Positions 46,599 through 58,807 of a stretch of DNA of 64,000 bases are shown piece after piece. Numbering within the stretch: position 1 is the first letter of the stretch; the number at the start of each line of letters is the position of its first letter. Source of the DNA: Calamus simplicifolius. Its lineage: Eukaryota > Streptophyta > Magnoliopsida > Arecales > Arecaceae. Both the position numbers and the translations under genes were made by a program. Below the pieces are notes generated by a model. It searched no databases and was not told where the DNA came from. It was given only the letters and a program-made list of their open reading frames with translations. The DNA lies in contig UESW01004829.1 in the NCBI GenBank assembly GCA_900491605.1, positions 469,808 to 533,807 of the forward strand, written 5' to 3'.

Positions 46599-47164
46599 GT
46601 TATGGATGGAGCTTAATTTCATCAAGAGGAAGCCCCAAATCAGAGTTCACGAAGGAGTTGGCAAATTGGTCATTATCCAAAAGTAACAAACATAAGATTT
46701 GAATAGATTTTGGGGAGTTAGTTGAGGATAATTTGGCCATTATCTAAAGTCACCGAAGGGAGCTTTTGGAGAGGATTTGAGGCGTCATCTCAGCTGCAAC
46801 CGCCCACCACAAAAATATGTGTGGGAGTTACAAACGTGTGAAATAAATTGAAGGATCGGTGAGGACCTCTGTGTGCGGCAGAAAGAAAAAAAAAGGGGTT
46901 ATGTAATCTTTTAGTGAGATCATAAGAGTTTCTGAGAGAGAATATTTTGAGGGCTTGTACCTGATTCATCTCTTAGTGAAGCCTTGCAGATCCTGTCCGC
47001 CATGGACGTAGCCCAATTTGGATGAACCACGTAAAATCCTCGTTTCTCGCTGTTTCTTTTAGATTTTGGTTCCTATTATTATTCTGTGTATTTTTTGTTG
47101 ATTATATCGCAACTGCATTCTAATAGCAATCTTATTAGATGAATATTTGTTGTATTCCCTATCA
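46599..47164 (+). repeat. 5' LTR of Copia copy B (566 bp)
   Basis: It begins TGTTATGG and ends CCTATCA, followed by the primer site. It is 15 bp shorter than the copy A LTR. Confidence 0.88.
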
Positions 47165-47167
47165 AAT

Positions 47168-47179
47168 TGGTATCATAGC
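47168..47179 (+). promoter_or_regulatory. Primer binding site of Copia copy B (one substitution)
   Basis: It reads TGGTATCATAGC where the tRNA-Met complement needs TGGTATCAGAGC. Copy A keeps the consensus, so the change arose after duplication. Confidence 0.8.
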
Positions 47180-47223
47180 TTGGTTTTCTTCTTATTATTA
47201 TGGTCGAACAAATCAACGAAGAG

Positions 47224-50200
47224 ATGGCAGAAGACAGGATCAAAATCAAGAAATTCAATGGTCATAATTTCGGATGGTGGAGGATGCAAATTGAGGACTA
47301 CCATATCAGAAGGATCTTTACCTTCCATTAGAGGGAAAGAAGCCAGATTCAACGAGCGACTCATATTGGATGATTCTGGATAGGAAAGCCCTGGCCATGA
47401 TCAGACTGTCGTTGACACTTCAAGTGGTATATATTGCAAAGGAAAAGACCACCGTGGATATGATGATCGCTTTAACAAAGCTGTATAAAAAACCTTCCAC
47501 CTCAAACAAGATATTTCTCATGAAAAAGCTCTTCAATTTGAAGATGGATAAGAATAGTTAAGTGACGGAGCATCTGAACGAGTTCAACCCAATGATTAAT
47601 CAATTGGAGTCGGTCTCTATTGCTTTTGATGATTCATTCAGGGCGCTTCTTTTCTTATGTTCCTTGCCAGACAGTTGGGACAATTTTGTGATGACAGTCA
47701 GCAACTCGGTATCAGGTATCCTTACATTCAATGATGCAGTTAGTTGTATATTGAATGATGAGATGAGAAGAAAGGCTGTGGGTGGGACTTCTTCAAGTAC
47801 TGCACTCATGGTGGATACCAAAGGAAGATCACAGGAGAGGAAGAAGTCAGAGAAAGGCCAGTCTAAGAGCAGAGGAAAGTCCAAAGGGAGATTTCCCATG
47901 AAGTGTTGGAACTGCGAGAAGAAAGGTCACATGAGCAAGGATTGTTGGGGTAAGAAGAAGGAAAAAGGTGCAGAGAGCAAGATAGAAGGTCAGGAAGCAA
48001 ATGTTGTGAGTACTATTGAGCCGAATTTTGAGGATGTGTGCCTGTCAGCCGGCGATGGGGCAAACTCAGATCTCTGGTTTGTAGACTTAAGGGCTTCTTA
48101 CCATTGCAGCTCAAAGAGACACTTTTTCAAATTTTGTCCAAGGAGATTTTGGTCATGTCACAGTTGGCAATGGATAGCAGTGCAGAATTGTTGGTAGAGG
48201 AACAATTGTACTGAAGCCAGTAACAGGCAGAGAATTGAGACTTGCACAAGTCAGATACATCCCAGAGTTAAAGAAAAACCTAATTTCTATCAGTCAGCTT
48301 GATGTTGAGGGTTATGTATCCGTTTTTGGTAATTCTCAGTGGAAAATTACTAAAGGGTCTATGGTTGTTGTCAAAGGGAAGCGGATAGGCACTCTCTACT
48401 TCTTGGCACACAGTGAGAGTTCAGTTTTAGTGGCAGCAGGAGACACGGGTACAGTGACTACATTATGGCACAGGAGGCTCGGTCATCTTAGTGAGAAGAA
48501 CTTGAATATTCTACACAGGAGAGAGCTTCTACCTGGGCTAAAGAAGGTGAATCTAGAGTTTTGTGAAGAGTGTATCTATGGTAAGCAGAAAACAGTGAGT
48601 TTTCAGTTAGCAAGAACTCAGAAAAAGACTGAAAGGCTGGAGTTGGTTCATTCAGATGTCTGGGGTCCAGCACCAATGGCATCATATGCGGGCAATAAGT
48701 ACTTTGTCATGTTTATAGATGATTTCAGCAGGAAAGTCTGGTGTTTGCTATGAAAGAAAAGTCTGAAGTCTTTGGCATCTTCAAGAGATTGAGAGTCATG
48801 TGTGAAAGCCAGACTGGAGCAAGTCTCAAGTGTCTCAAGACAAATAACGGTGGTGAATACTGTAATAGAGAGTTTGATGCCTACTGCACAGAGCATGGAA
48901 TCAGAAGAATCAAGATCATCCCAAAGACACCAGAGCAGAATGGTGTGGCAAAAAGAATGAACAGGACTATTCTTGAGAGAGAGAGAGAGAGAGTATGAGG
49001 GTTGACTCAGGTCTACCTACATATTTATGGGCGGCAGTACTGGACACCGCAGTGTATTTGATCAATAGGAGTCCATCCAGTGCATTTGATGTGGGATTCC
49101 AGAGGAGGTTTGGATAGAAAAACAGGTAAAACATTCTTTTCTTAAAGTATTTGGCTGCATTGCTTATTCTCTGATTGAGAAAGAGAAAGGAGTAAGTTAG
49201 ACTCAAAGTCTACAAAGTGCGTTTTCATTGGATATGGTGGCGATGAGTATGGCTACAAGCTCTGGGATTTCCAGAACAATAAGATCATTCGAAGCAGGAA
49301 TGTGGTATTTGATGAAGATCATACTAACAAAGACAGGAAGGATGCAGTGGAAGAAAAGAAACAAGAGTTTATAGAACTCGATCCTGTCAGAGATAGAGAA
49401 ATTTTCAAGTGCAAACTGAAGATGGAAACTCCGAGGATGTGAAGGAGGAAGATGTGGTTGAAACAGACAGCCGCATACATACACCAGTACCTCAGCCGGT
49501 GTCCCCACAGTTGAGAGGACCACGAGGGTTACCAGGCTATCACAGAGGTATTCTGCTAATGATTATGTTTTGTACACAAATTCTGAGAGCCAGAATGTTT
49601 TGTTGAAGCCATGCAGGATGAAGCTAAGGTCAAGTGTGAGTTGGCTATGAAAAGGAGATGGACTCTTTAAAGCAAAACAAGACTTGGGATCTTGTGAAGT
49701 TACCACTGGCAAAAAGCTCTGTTCAACAAATGGGTGTACAAGATGAAGAATGAGGTCGATGGTACCAAGAGATACAAGGCAAGGTTAGTTGTCAAGGGTT
49801 ATGCACAGAAAGAGGAATTGACTTCCAGAAGATCTTTTCCCTAGTAGTCAAGATGACATCCATCAGGTGATTCTGAGCATGGTAGCAGTGGAGGATCTTC
49901 ATCTAGAGCAGCTAGATGTGAAGACAGCATTTCTTCATGGAGATTTGGAGGAGGATCTGTACATGCACCAGCCAGAAGGTTTCTAGGTCAGGAAAAGATG
50001 ACATGGTCTACAGATTGAAGAAAAGTTTGTATGGTCTGAAGCAGGCTCCGCGGCAATGGTACCTCAAGTTTGACAATTTCATGCTAGAGAAAGGCTTCAC
50101 CAGATGCCAGTCAGATCATTGTGTACTTTTAGAGGTACATTACAAATGAGTTTATTATTTTATCCTTGTATGTGACGATATGCTTGTAGCAGGTTCCAGT

Positions 50201-51120
50201 ATGAGGAAGATAGAAGAGCTCAAGAAACTGATGGCAAAGAAGTTCTCAATGAAGGATTTGGGAGAGGCGAAGCAGATTCTTGGCATGAGGATCAACAGAG
50301 ATAGGAAGCAACGGAAGCTGTGGCTATCTTAGGAGGACTATGTAGAGAAGGTACTGAAGAGGTTCCATATAGAGAATACAAAGGTAGTGTCAACACCTTT
50401 GGCAACACACTTCAAGCTCAGCAAGCAGTTGTGTCCAACAACTCAGAAGGCAAGGGATGAGATGATTAGAGTTCCATATGCCTCAGCCGTGGGAAGTCTA
50501 TGTATGCAATGGTTTGCACAAGACCAGATATCGTACAAGCAGTGGGAGCAGTCAGCAGGTACATGCAGAATCCAGACAAGGAGTACTGGAATGCAGTGAA
50601 GTGGATCTTGAGATATCTCAGGGGTACATCAACTTACAGTTTGTGCTATGGAGGTGATAGTCTTCAAGTACAGGGATTTGTAGATGCAGATCACTCTGGT
50701 GACAGAGATAGTGAGAGGAGCACCACTGGTTATGTTTTCACTGTCGGTGATACAACAGTGAGCTGGGTATCTCAGCTGCAGAAGATAGTGGCATTGTCAA
50801 CTACAAAAGCTGAGTATGTGGTGATCACTGAAGCTAGTAAAGAGATGATCTGGTTACAGAGGTTGATGGAGGAGCACGAGTGTAATACATTATGGAGTGA
50901 CAGCTAGAGCGTAGTTCACTTAGCAAGGAATCCAGCATTTCATGCAAGAACCAAGCACATTCAGCTTAGGTATCATTTCATACGCAGTGCATTGGATGAG
51001 GAGCAGTTGAAGCTGGAGAAAATTGATGGAGCAAAAAACCCTGCAGATATGTTCACCAAGGTTGTGAGCAGAGACAAGTTGAGTCTCTGTTGCAATATGG
51101 TGAAGCTTTCCAAGAGATAG
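47224..51120 (+). pseudogene. Copia copy B gag-pol (broken)
   Basis: Gag starts at ATG 47224. The capsid frame runs 47562-48197, with the zinc knuckle CWNCEKKGHMSKDC. The protease site is degraded (FVDLRASYHC, where copy A has VDSGAS). Pre-integrase and integrase: 48235-48998, with LWHRRLGHLSEKNL, DVWGPAPMASYAGNKYF and the HGIRR/PEQNGVA region. A GA microsatellite expansion follows near 48970-48995 inside the integrase frame. Reverse transcriptase is in pieces from 49937. RNase H is at 50500-51120, ending with ADMFTK and a TAG at 51118-51120. It has many more frame breaks than a functional element. Confidence 0.85.
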
Positions 51121-51200
51121 ATCAGGAGAGCGCGGCACAGAGAAAGAAGGTGGATCTAAGATTGATGTCATTAATCTCCAAGTGGGAGATTGTTATGGAT

Positions 51201-51293
51201 CTAAGATTTCAATTCTTGCATATCACTTTTCTTATTGAGTCCAAAAGGTTCTTTAGGCTAATGCATTTTATATTAAATGCGCTAGAGGTATGA
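51201..51293. other. Junction 2 filler
   Basis: 93 bp between the end of arm B (ten bases into the Copia LTR) and the start of copy C (equal to about 29075). It is not found elsewhere in the window by eye. It contains ATGCATTTTATATTAAATGC, a small imperfect palindrome. Confidence 0.8.
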
Positions 51294-52111
51294 GTTTTTT
51301 TAAAATGGTATGGCCAAACGCATTTTTTATACTATGGGATTCAACCCAAATCAGCTACTAAAAGGAAAATATTCATGACCACATCAATTCTTTCTAATGC
51401 CGCCACCGGTAAGTTCTCATCGCCAGTTGCGAGAAAGAGAGATTTAATCATAAAAAAATGGTGAATTTATCATTCTCCTTATATATTCACTATTTTTCTT
51501 TTGTTTTTCCTCCCCATTCTCATGCGGGGATATCGAGATCAAATTTCCTCCCGGCGATTTGTGGTAATATAGGAAGCATTTGAAAATTAATTTTCATAAT
51601 TTGCTAGGATTATGTTATTCTACAAATTGATGTTATTTATTATTCTACAAATCAGATTAGGTCTGGAGGACTATGGACCATCCGATGGGGTGACTAAAGG
51701 GAAAGAAAGAGTGGGCGACATTAATACTATTTATGAGTATTTTATAAAATAAAAAGTGTCATTTAGAGGACTTTTTATTACAGTGGCGATTGGTGAATGT
51801 GAATCCTTGGTGATTTTTCCAGCGATAGCTGCACCCACGGGACCAGATATCCTCTGGCCATGCCATTTATGTGATGGTTTTATGATTTGCCTTTTATTTT
51901 TCCTTTTCAAATAAATAATTTAATTTTGAATTTTTTTATCATATATAAGTACCAGAAAGATACACTGGTTCATAAAAGAAAAGTTTGTAAATTGCATGTA
52001 CAAAAAAAGGAAAATCACAAAGATCTTTAAAACAAAAAAATAGAAATGAAAGATTCTTGTTGCGCGTATAAAACGGCCTCCTTGTTCATCCCTCTTCTTC
52101 AACCAGATCTC

Positions 52112-52408
52112 ATGGCTGAAACGCAGCCTTTAGCTAGCCCTACTAACTTGCTAGTAATGCTATAGTTAGGCTTCTTTGCAGCAAATTTGGTACTGGCTAA
52201 CGACTCCGGGTCGGGCTTTCATAAGATGGTTTTTAATTGTCTCACTCTAGGCAAGGTTATCCATATTATTATTGCACTCTTTCTGGTGCCCTATTTCATG
52301 GCATTCTCGAGTGACCCATCTGCCTACATTGTGAAGCGCATCAAGTGAGCCACACTAGTTTGGTCCCTCGCCTTCGGCCTCGGGACTATTCTCTACTTGG
52401 CAACCTGA
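52112..52408 (+). pseudogene. 98-codon membrane protein gene, copy C (dead)
   Basis: The start ATG is kept (52112). A glutamine codon near residue 18 is TAG and the tryptophan codon near residue 76 is TGA. Otherwise it is collinear with the open copy at 37348-37644. The TATA box at about 52068 is retained. Confidence 0.8.
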
Positions 52409-54027
52409 TGGCTAAGTTCATCTCATATGGCCTTATATATGCTTTGTAGTATTTTATCTATGTTTTATTGCATCCAGATCCAGTGAATAAAAAGGGCGTG
52501 TGTGTCTCTAGAACCCTCTTACTTTCAAATCCTCTAGTGTCATTTCCAATGATGAGTTGCTGGATTCATGTGATCACATTTTAGAGACGTTGATGAATCA
52601 TGAATGTACGTGCTTAGATCACGAATAGTTAAGGATTTAATTAACGATGGTAATCATGGTGGATGCATCATTAGGGATGTTGTAGAAAGTAACTTAAGAA
52701 AACGAATGTTTGCAGTAGACAACCAATGGATGACCTAGTTACAGAGATGAAGGGGGGACGACTAATGTCCACATTTTCACTTGAAAAGTCATGCTCACAA
52801 TCGGTAACCATATATAGTAGTTTAAATTTCTTAACATTACAGAAAAATTTAAGTACCTTTTCTTATATCTTTCATTTTCTATTTTTTAAAATATAAAAAT
52901 TTTATGTCTACCTTTTAATTTTTAAATATATAAATATATTTGGCATAGTCAATTATATGTTTTGAAAAAATATACAGAGATGGTCATGGTGGCCAGAGTG
53001 AAGATATATAGCAGTGGTGGTGGTGCTTTTGACACTAGATTTGGTGATGATACAATTTAAATTATACATTTGTGAGATTCAGCGTTGTGAGTAGAACATT
53101 TAAATTAATGGTAGCACTACTTAAGGAGGGGAAAGGTTTGGCTTTGCCTTTTCAAGTTTTGTTTAAGAAGATATAAGATGAAGCCATGTAATTAGATATT
53201 ATTGTTACGGTGCTGGTTGGTTGCCCGGGATCAAAGACTAGCATGTGGAAGGCTTGCACCTCACGCCTCAGTCAACATCAAAACATGATGAAGAAAGACT
53301 TTCATGGCGGATCGGAGGAGAAGCAGGATTAATAATTTTGTTCTAATTAAATTAATCTACAATGGATTTACATACACTGCCCTTGGATAGCAAAAGATAA
53401 CCACGTACGTACGAGATCCCTTCTCCAGAGATAAATACCAAGAAAAGAAATGAAAAGTAATTAAACGTACAGGTTTAATTTCCTTGTAAACGCACTCTTA
53501 GTTCCCCCTCAAACTCTAACTATAGGGCTTTTTTCAAAGCCCAGTTAGAGGTTTGACAGCCACTCAGGCATGGAAACAAACTTCATTTAGTACTTGGTCA
53601 TCACTAGTTTCCAAAATGGCTACACCAAAAAGCTAGGTCCTAAATCAAGTAAACTTGAAATCGGCAGCAGACTGATGATAGCATTATCTCTACCAATTCT
53701 CGGGGGTGCAGTGTCACGGTCACCCTTTTTTCTGTACTTGCTATTAATTCCAATTGTCTTTATTTATCTATTCTTTCAATTTTACCCCTCCTCTATATTC
53801 TTTTTCTCACGTACACTAAATGCAGTTTGCTCCCCATCTACGTTGCCTTTCCTTTGCTGCAGTGTTTACAAGCTTCCTCCCCGGCCGGATAAGGGTCTTC
53901 TTGTCTCTCTCCCTGAAAGCTCACACCTCACGCAATAGAGAGATAAGAGGGCAAAAAATCAAAGATCCCATGATCGTTTCCCTTTGTTACAACAGTTTCT
54001 TGGATTTGGAAGCTGCTATCTAGCTGC

Positions 54028-54028
<1 letters not shown>
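52409..54028. other. Intergenic DNA of copy C
   Basis: No gene is seen. At 53047-53053 the sequence jumps from the equivalent of 30977 to that of 31883, across the heptamer ATGATAC. The part right of this point is nearly identical to arm A; the part left of it is not. Confidence 0.6.
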
Positions 54029-54062
<34 letters not shown>

Positions 54063-54066
<4 letters not shown>

Positions 54067-54177
54067 GGGGTGTGGGAGGAGGAGGGAGAGGGAGAGAAAG
54101 TGATCAGGCACGCAGACAAGGAAACAAGGTGCTGACCTTTGGCCCCGAACAATAGCCCCCTCAGATCACAGAGAGAG
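54063..54177 (+). pseudogene. GA-linked exon, copy C
   Basis: Same frame and donor as 32897-33011, but a CAG codon is TAG (about 54152). If the frame ever coded, this copy is truncated. Confidence 0.35.
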
Positions 54178-54396
54178 GTAACGTAACACCTGCTCTTCCC
54201 TTTTTTTTTTTTTTTTTTTGTAGTCATACGCACAGATCAGTTTATCTGGAGAGAGAGAGAGTGCTGGTCTACATCTCTTGCTGTATGGGGCTTTGGGCTG
54301 GGTTGACATGTTTTAAATCCTTTATTTTTTTTTGAATAACTAATTGAGTACTACCATGGAAAACGTACTTTAGTTTTAGGGAGAACATGCAGCTAG

Positions 54397-54779
54397 TGGA
54401 TGACTACAAAAAAACTATATCAATAAAAATAATATGATTCTTTACATACAATATTCATTACATATATAAAATTATTACATAATGGCAACAAAAGATAAAC
54501 ATCAAAACAACTAATAAATAAAACTCAGTAGTCCATATCAATTACAATATTTATAGGTAACATACAACATCAAAACACATGAATGAAACGACACAACATA
54601 AGGTCATGGCATTACAGCAAATTTAAGGACTGTCGACGCTTTTAAACAATTTAAAGTTTAACAAAATTTAAAAATACATAAAATGAAAGATCTAAAAATA
54701 AAAATAGGCGAGGTCAATGATCTGTAGGAAGAAGATCGTCACCCTGTTCGCTCTGATCTGATGCTCCAGGAGCCTATAT
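54397..54779 (-). mobile_element. CACTA/Ptta-type element tail, copy C
   Basis: Same block as 33240-33620, differing by very few bases. Confidence 0.5.
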
Positions 54780-55454
54780 AAGAATAATTAAAAAAGTTTA
54801 ATTTGCTTAACTATCAATTACAATATATTAGATAAATAATTGATATAATATAAGAATATATATTTAATAATATATGTATTTACCTACATATAAATAGAGT
54901 ATTGCACTGAACATCCAAAAACAGTCCATTTATTAAACAATTTTCAAGATTTATGATGTTATGACTGGTTTGACAACTTGGTTAATCCGGCTAATCCTTA
55001 GGTGGACCATCTCATTTTCCATTAAAAAAAAGTCCATTAAGTACTTATACACGGCAATATTTCTGCACAATCAGAGGGTTCCTGGTTTGAAAGAAGGAAT
55101 ATTTTCTGGACTTCATTTTCCATTAATAAAGGAAGAAACAAGGAAAACATTTAGTTTTTCTTTTGAATTTTTGATTGCTTACACACGGCAATATTTCATG
55201 TTGTTAGAAAGTAAGTTGAGGTGTTTGTCTGTACAGAACTTAAGTCTCAACTAACTCCAATCAAACATAACTAGTAATAGCTTTAAACATAATTAACTAA
55301 TAATATAGATTATCATTACTAGGTAAAGTTCAAAATACAATAAAATAAAAATTGTCCTAAAACATAGAGCCATTATTTGATTTTTGACAACAAGAAAAAA
55401 AAAAGGAAAAATTTCATTGCAAAATTTAAAAGAGAAAAACCTTGAACTAGCAGT

Positions 55455-57781
55455 TCACTGTTGCTCAGCAACAACTCTCCTCCTGCCACGCCTCCGGAAA
55501 GCATTTTCAATGTTGGGTACACTGTGTGACAAACTGATAAAATCATCCAGTCAAAAGCTCTATATATATCAATGGTCATTCTATAACATATAAATATAAG
55601 AACAGAAAAAAGCTAATATAAATCCCTGTTGTATGAGTGCTCTATTCTATAAAGAAACCCCCAAAAAATGAAAATAAATCATTGAACTAAACCAGTGTAC
55701 GTTGTACATTTTGTCAAACTATGCCAGCAGCAGTACCTTAACTTTCCCTCCACAAAAGCTATTGATTTCAGCATGATATTCCGCAATGAAGAACCGGTTG
55801 CATTTAGTGACAAATCCATTCTTCGCTGAAACAATGATCGGAAGTTTCCATCTTGCTCTTCACTGCAATATTAGAAAGAAAATTAGCTAACTACAAAAAT
55901 ACATATATTTCAAACTAATGCAGTCTAATTTTGCATACTACAGGATATCATTACCGCAAACTCTACCCAGATGAGAAAATATCAATAGTAGAAGGATGCC
56001 TTGAACGGAAAACTAAAAGCAAAAGTCAGGACAAATGGTTACATGCACACACATAAAAACCTTCCACATTTAACAATGGCTTGACCATGCAGTTAGATAT
56101 GAGTCATGAAAGTAATAGGTATCTGCATTAAATTGGCAAACAATTTAATTAAACGTGTGCTTGAAAATATTAAATTGGACATGCACATTTGGTAGAATGA
56201 AAAAAAGCTCACCAAGTCAAACTTGAGTTTAGGTTTCAGCTCTCAGCAAACACCTACTGCTTATATATACTCTAAGAGTACATGTTGGGAGGAATGATCC
56301 ACTGATCACAGATCGACTTGAAAAGTTTTGGCAACAGTTACCAGTTTATAGTAACTACATATAGCACAAAAAACCACAAAGGACTGAATAAAACCAACAG
56401 ATAAGTTTTCAATATCGATTTTGCAGACCTTGCCAAAAGGTGTCGATTGACTGATTAATTTATCAACCAATGTTTATCAGGTTTCTCATTTCATTTGATT
56501 ATCTTAACACAAAACATAGTAGCATAATATAAGATTAAAAGGTCACATAGAAATTCTCATAGAAAATCTCTAATGCAATTCACGTACCATGCACCATCTG
56601 TTCTGTCATAAAAGCCACATAAAGGACTATTGGGTTTAAGGGGAGAATTGCAAGTCATAATCAGCTAAATCACTCTCTCCTGCTGCAGAGAGATGAGACA
56701 TGAAGACACCCTTGGCTGAAAATGGAATTAAGTTTCCAGGAAAATGCATAAGATCAACTAATGATTCCACTGAATTCAGCAGACTACCACAGACATATGC
56801 CTATATGAGTCTGTATATTCAACTGATCCATCACTAGGAAGGTCCTGGGAAAGTAAAAACATATGCATAGTTACAGAGCAATTCAAGTCTGGATCAGGAA
56901 ATCAACAAAAAATTATGCCTGACAGGGAAAAAATCATAAATATATGGATTCAGATGTTTTAAAGCAAAATGAAACATTACCACCATAAGTTTGCTCTCAA
57001 GACCTACAGCATCAGCAAGGACTTCAAAACAAAATTGCTCTAGGCCGGCACGATCCATGCCTTATCTGCCCCAAGAGTTGGACACCCCGGTTTTCTATCA
57101 AATGACAGATCTCTTCAGCTGTAGCTTTTGCAGGGCTCAGTTCCAGATTTGGGCATTTATAGAAGTCAGAAACCTGTACAGAAATTTAATTCAGCATGAG
57201 TCCCATCAAGCATATAAAAAACCTTCATTCTTACGTGTGGTCGATAGCAGATGCACCCACAACCACTTTCCTCAAGTGGTCACTCTGCCCATCTAAATTT
57301 GGTTGACAATACTGGCCAGAACCTCCTCCCTACCATCAACATTCCATGCATGCTGACTCACCCCAGCCCCGACACACCAACCACTACACACACACAAACA
57401 CGCACCCACCAAAACATGAATGATACTCCCCTTCATAGTTGGTAGAACTTTCTAGGGAACAAAATAGAACATGCTAGATCCCTTTGTAACTCTTTCAAAG
57501 AGTAAACAAAACAACTCTATAGATCATGCTTTGCACAAGAGTCCCAAGAGAAAGCATTAGAGAACTGTACCCAACAGTCAATGGCAAAAAGAACTAACCA
57601 GACCAGCTATCTTTTTAATCAGTGATGCAGGATTTGAGTTCAGTCCTTTCACCAATGCTGTACTCAATTGCTTCAACATGGATAGCTTCTTATCCTTTTC
57701 AGAATCCACAAGAATGATATCTGCCTTAAGTGCCAAACCAAAAGAATGAAGGTCATCTGGAGATGGAATCGCATCAAAAAG
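55455..57781 (-). pseudogene. Raf-like MAPKKK-type gene, EDR1/CTR1-domain exons
   Basis: Exons on the minus strand: 57781-57599 (FDAIPSPDDLHSFGLALKA ... LIKKIAGL), about 57172-56985 (SDFYKCPNLELSPAKATAEE ... RHGSCRPRAIL, FEVLADAVGLESKLMV), 55862-55737 (EEQDGNFRSLFQRRMDLSLN), 55533-55455 (SHSVPNIENAFRRRGRRR, stop). Splice sites are GT-AG and the phase is kept from 55737 to 55533. The block RHGSCRPRA...LADAVGLESKL matches the EDR1/CTR1-type N-terminal domain (PF14381) of Raf-like plant MAPKKKs. That exon has one extra T in a T run near 57032, which breaks the frame. No kinase domain follows within the window, so the gene is truncated or the family call covers only this domain. Upstream exons were not found. 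Confidence 0.6.
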
Positions 57782-58730
57782 CTGTGACAGTCTTAGATCA
57801 CCTTGACTATCTTAGTTGGCTTTAAACTTTTCTTACACGCAGATCTCTATTTGTTTTAGCTTGTGACAGTCCAAAAAAGAAAAAGTCTTATAAGTACAAG
57901 ATCACCTAAACATCAACTATCGTACACTGTTAGTTCCCATGCCTCACAGAAATAAAATTAGAAAACAAAAACAATAGCACTCAAGAGCCAAAAGATATCA
58001 CCAAGAAAAATCAGAGCAGAAGAAGCCAAATCTTTAATCAACCTATTCCCAACACACGACACCAAACCTTCACTATAGCAGTCTTTCAAGAGCAGAGCAA
58101 AGCATGGATTAAAAAAATTATAAGAGCATAAATTTCGTAGATCAAAAGCATATGACTAATCACTATCAACCTGTTCCAACCCTTCACCAAGCAACAGAAA
58201 TTGTGGTCCCAAGAAAGTTATATTTAAAAAAAATAAAAAAGCTAGATGTTAGGTCACGATGATGACTATTGGCTGTTACAAGCTGAACCCAAAACATAAA
58301 ATTCGATGGTTATAGATTGAACAATGCAAAACCTTTCAAATCCTACGCAAGCCCCAAACAAACTTTTTAATTTTTCATATTATATGTTAAGAGAGAATGA
58401 AAAAGAAGCTGAGAATACCTGATACACAAAGTTTCAGCAATTTCAGCAACTAAACTAAAGAAACTAAGGATACCTGTTACATAAAGTTTCACATGAGTGG
58501 CATCCTATGGGCATATGAATATCTGCATCAAGAAATCAAGGGAATTAACTACATGCTCATATGAATTTTTCATATTATATCTTAAGGGAGAATGAAAAGG
58601 AAATTGAGAATACCTGATACATAAAGTTTCAGCAGTTTCAGCTGTAACTAAACTAAACTAAAGATACTTGATACATAAAGTTTCATAGATGAGTGGCATC
58701 CTCTGTTTCACATTGTTGTAATACTTCTTA
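57782..58730. other. AT-rich DNA, no gene seen
   Basis: It contains a local repeat: the phrase GATACATAAAGTTTCA and its surroundings occur at about 58425-58490 and 58617-58690. There is no coding frame of interest. Confidence 0.5.
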
Positions 58731-58807
58731 TGATCCTTTACATACAATATCCATTGCATATACAAAATTTTGACAAAATGGCAACAAAAGATAAACATCA
58801 AAACATA

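Larger units (their letters stand above)
34750..51200 (-). repeat. Arm B of the inverted duplication
   Basis: Reverse complement of 4261-32953 with scattered substitutions and indels. It lacks the Gypsy and contains a LINE instead. Gene order is mirrored: the 98-codon gene on minus, kinase and Copia on plus. It ends nine bases into the Copia 3' LTR. Confidence 0.92.
46599..51200 (+). mobile_element. Tork/TNT1-like Copia, copy B
   Basis: Same element and insertion point as copy A, in mirrored orientation. The 5' LTR is complete (46599-47164). The 3' LTR stops after ten bases (51191-51200), where the arm ends. The kinase-side flank ACTGCCT is identical in both copies, so this is one insertion duplicated, not two insertions. 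Confidence 0.9.
51294..55778 (+). repeat. Copy C: forward third copy of 29075-34618
   Basis: It aligns with arm A in the same orientation from ATGGTATGGCCAAA (about 51304) to GCATGATA (55778). A 905-bp block is missing at 53047-53053, and about 110 bp is missing near 51430. Beyond 55778 copy C continues into intact splice-compatible exons while copy A does not, so C appears to be the original right-hand context. Confidence 0.92.

Noticed and set aside
34750..51200. The mirror arm as an assembly artefact
   Set aside because: Each arm has its own transposon (Gypsy or LINE) with an empty site in the other, plus scattered substitutions, so they are real diverged copies.
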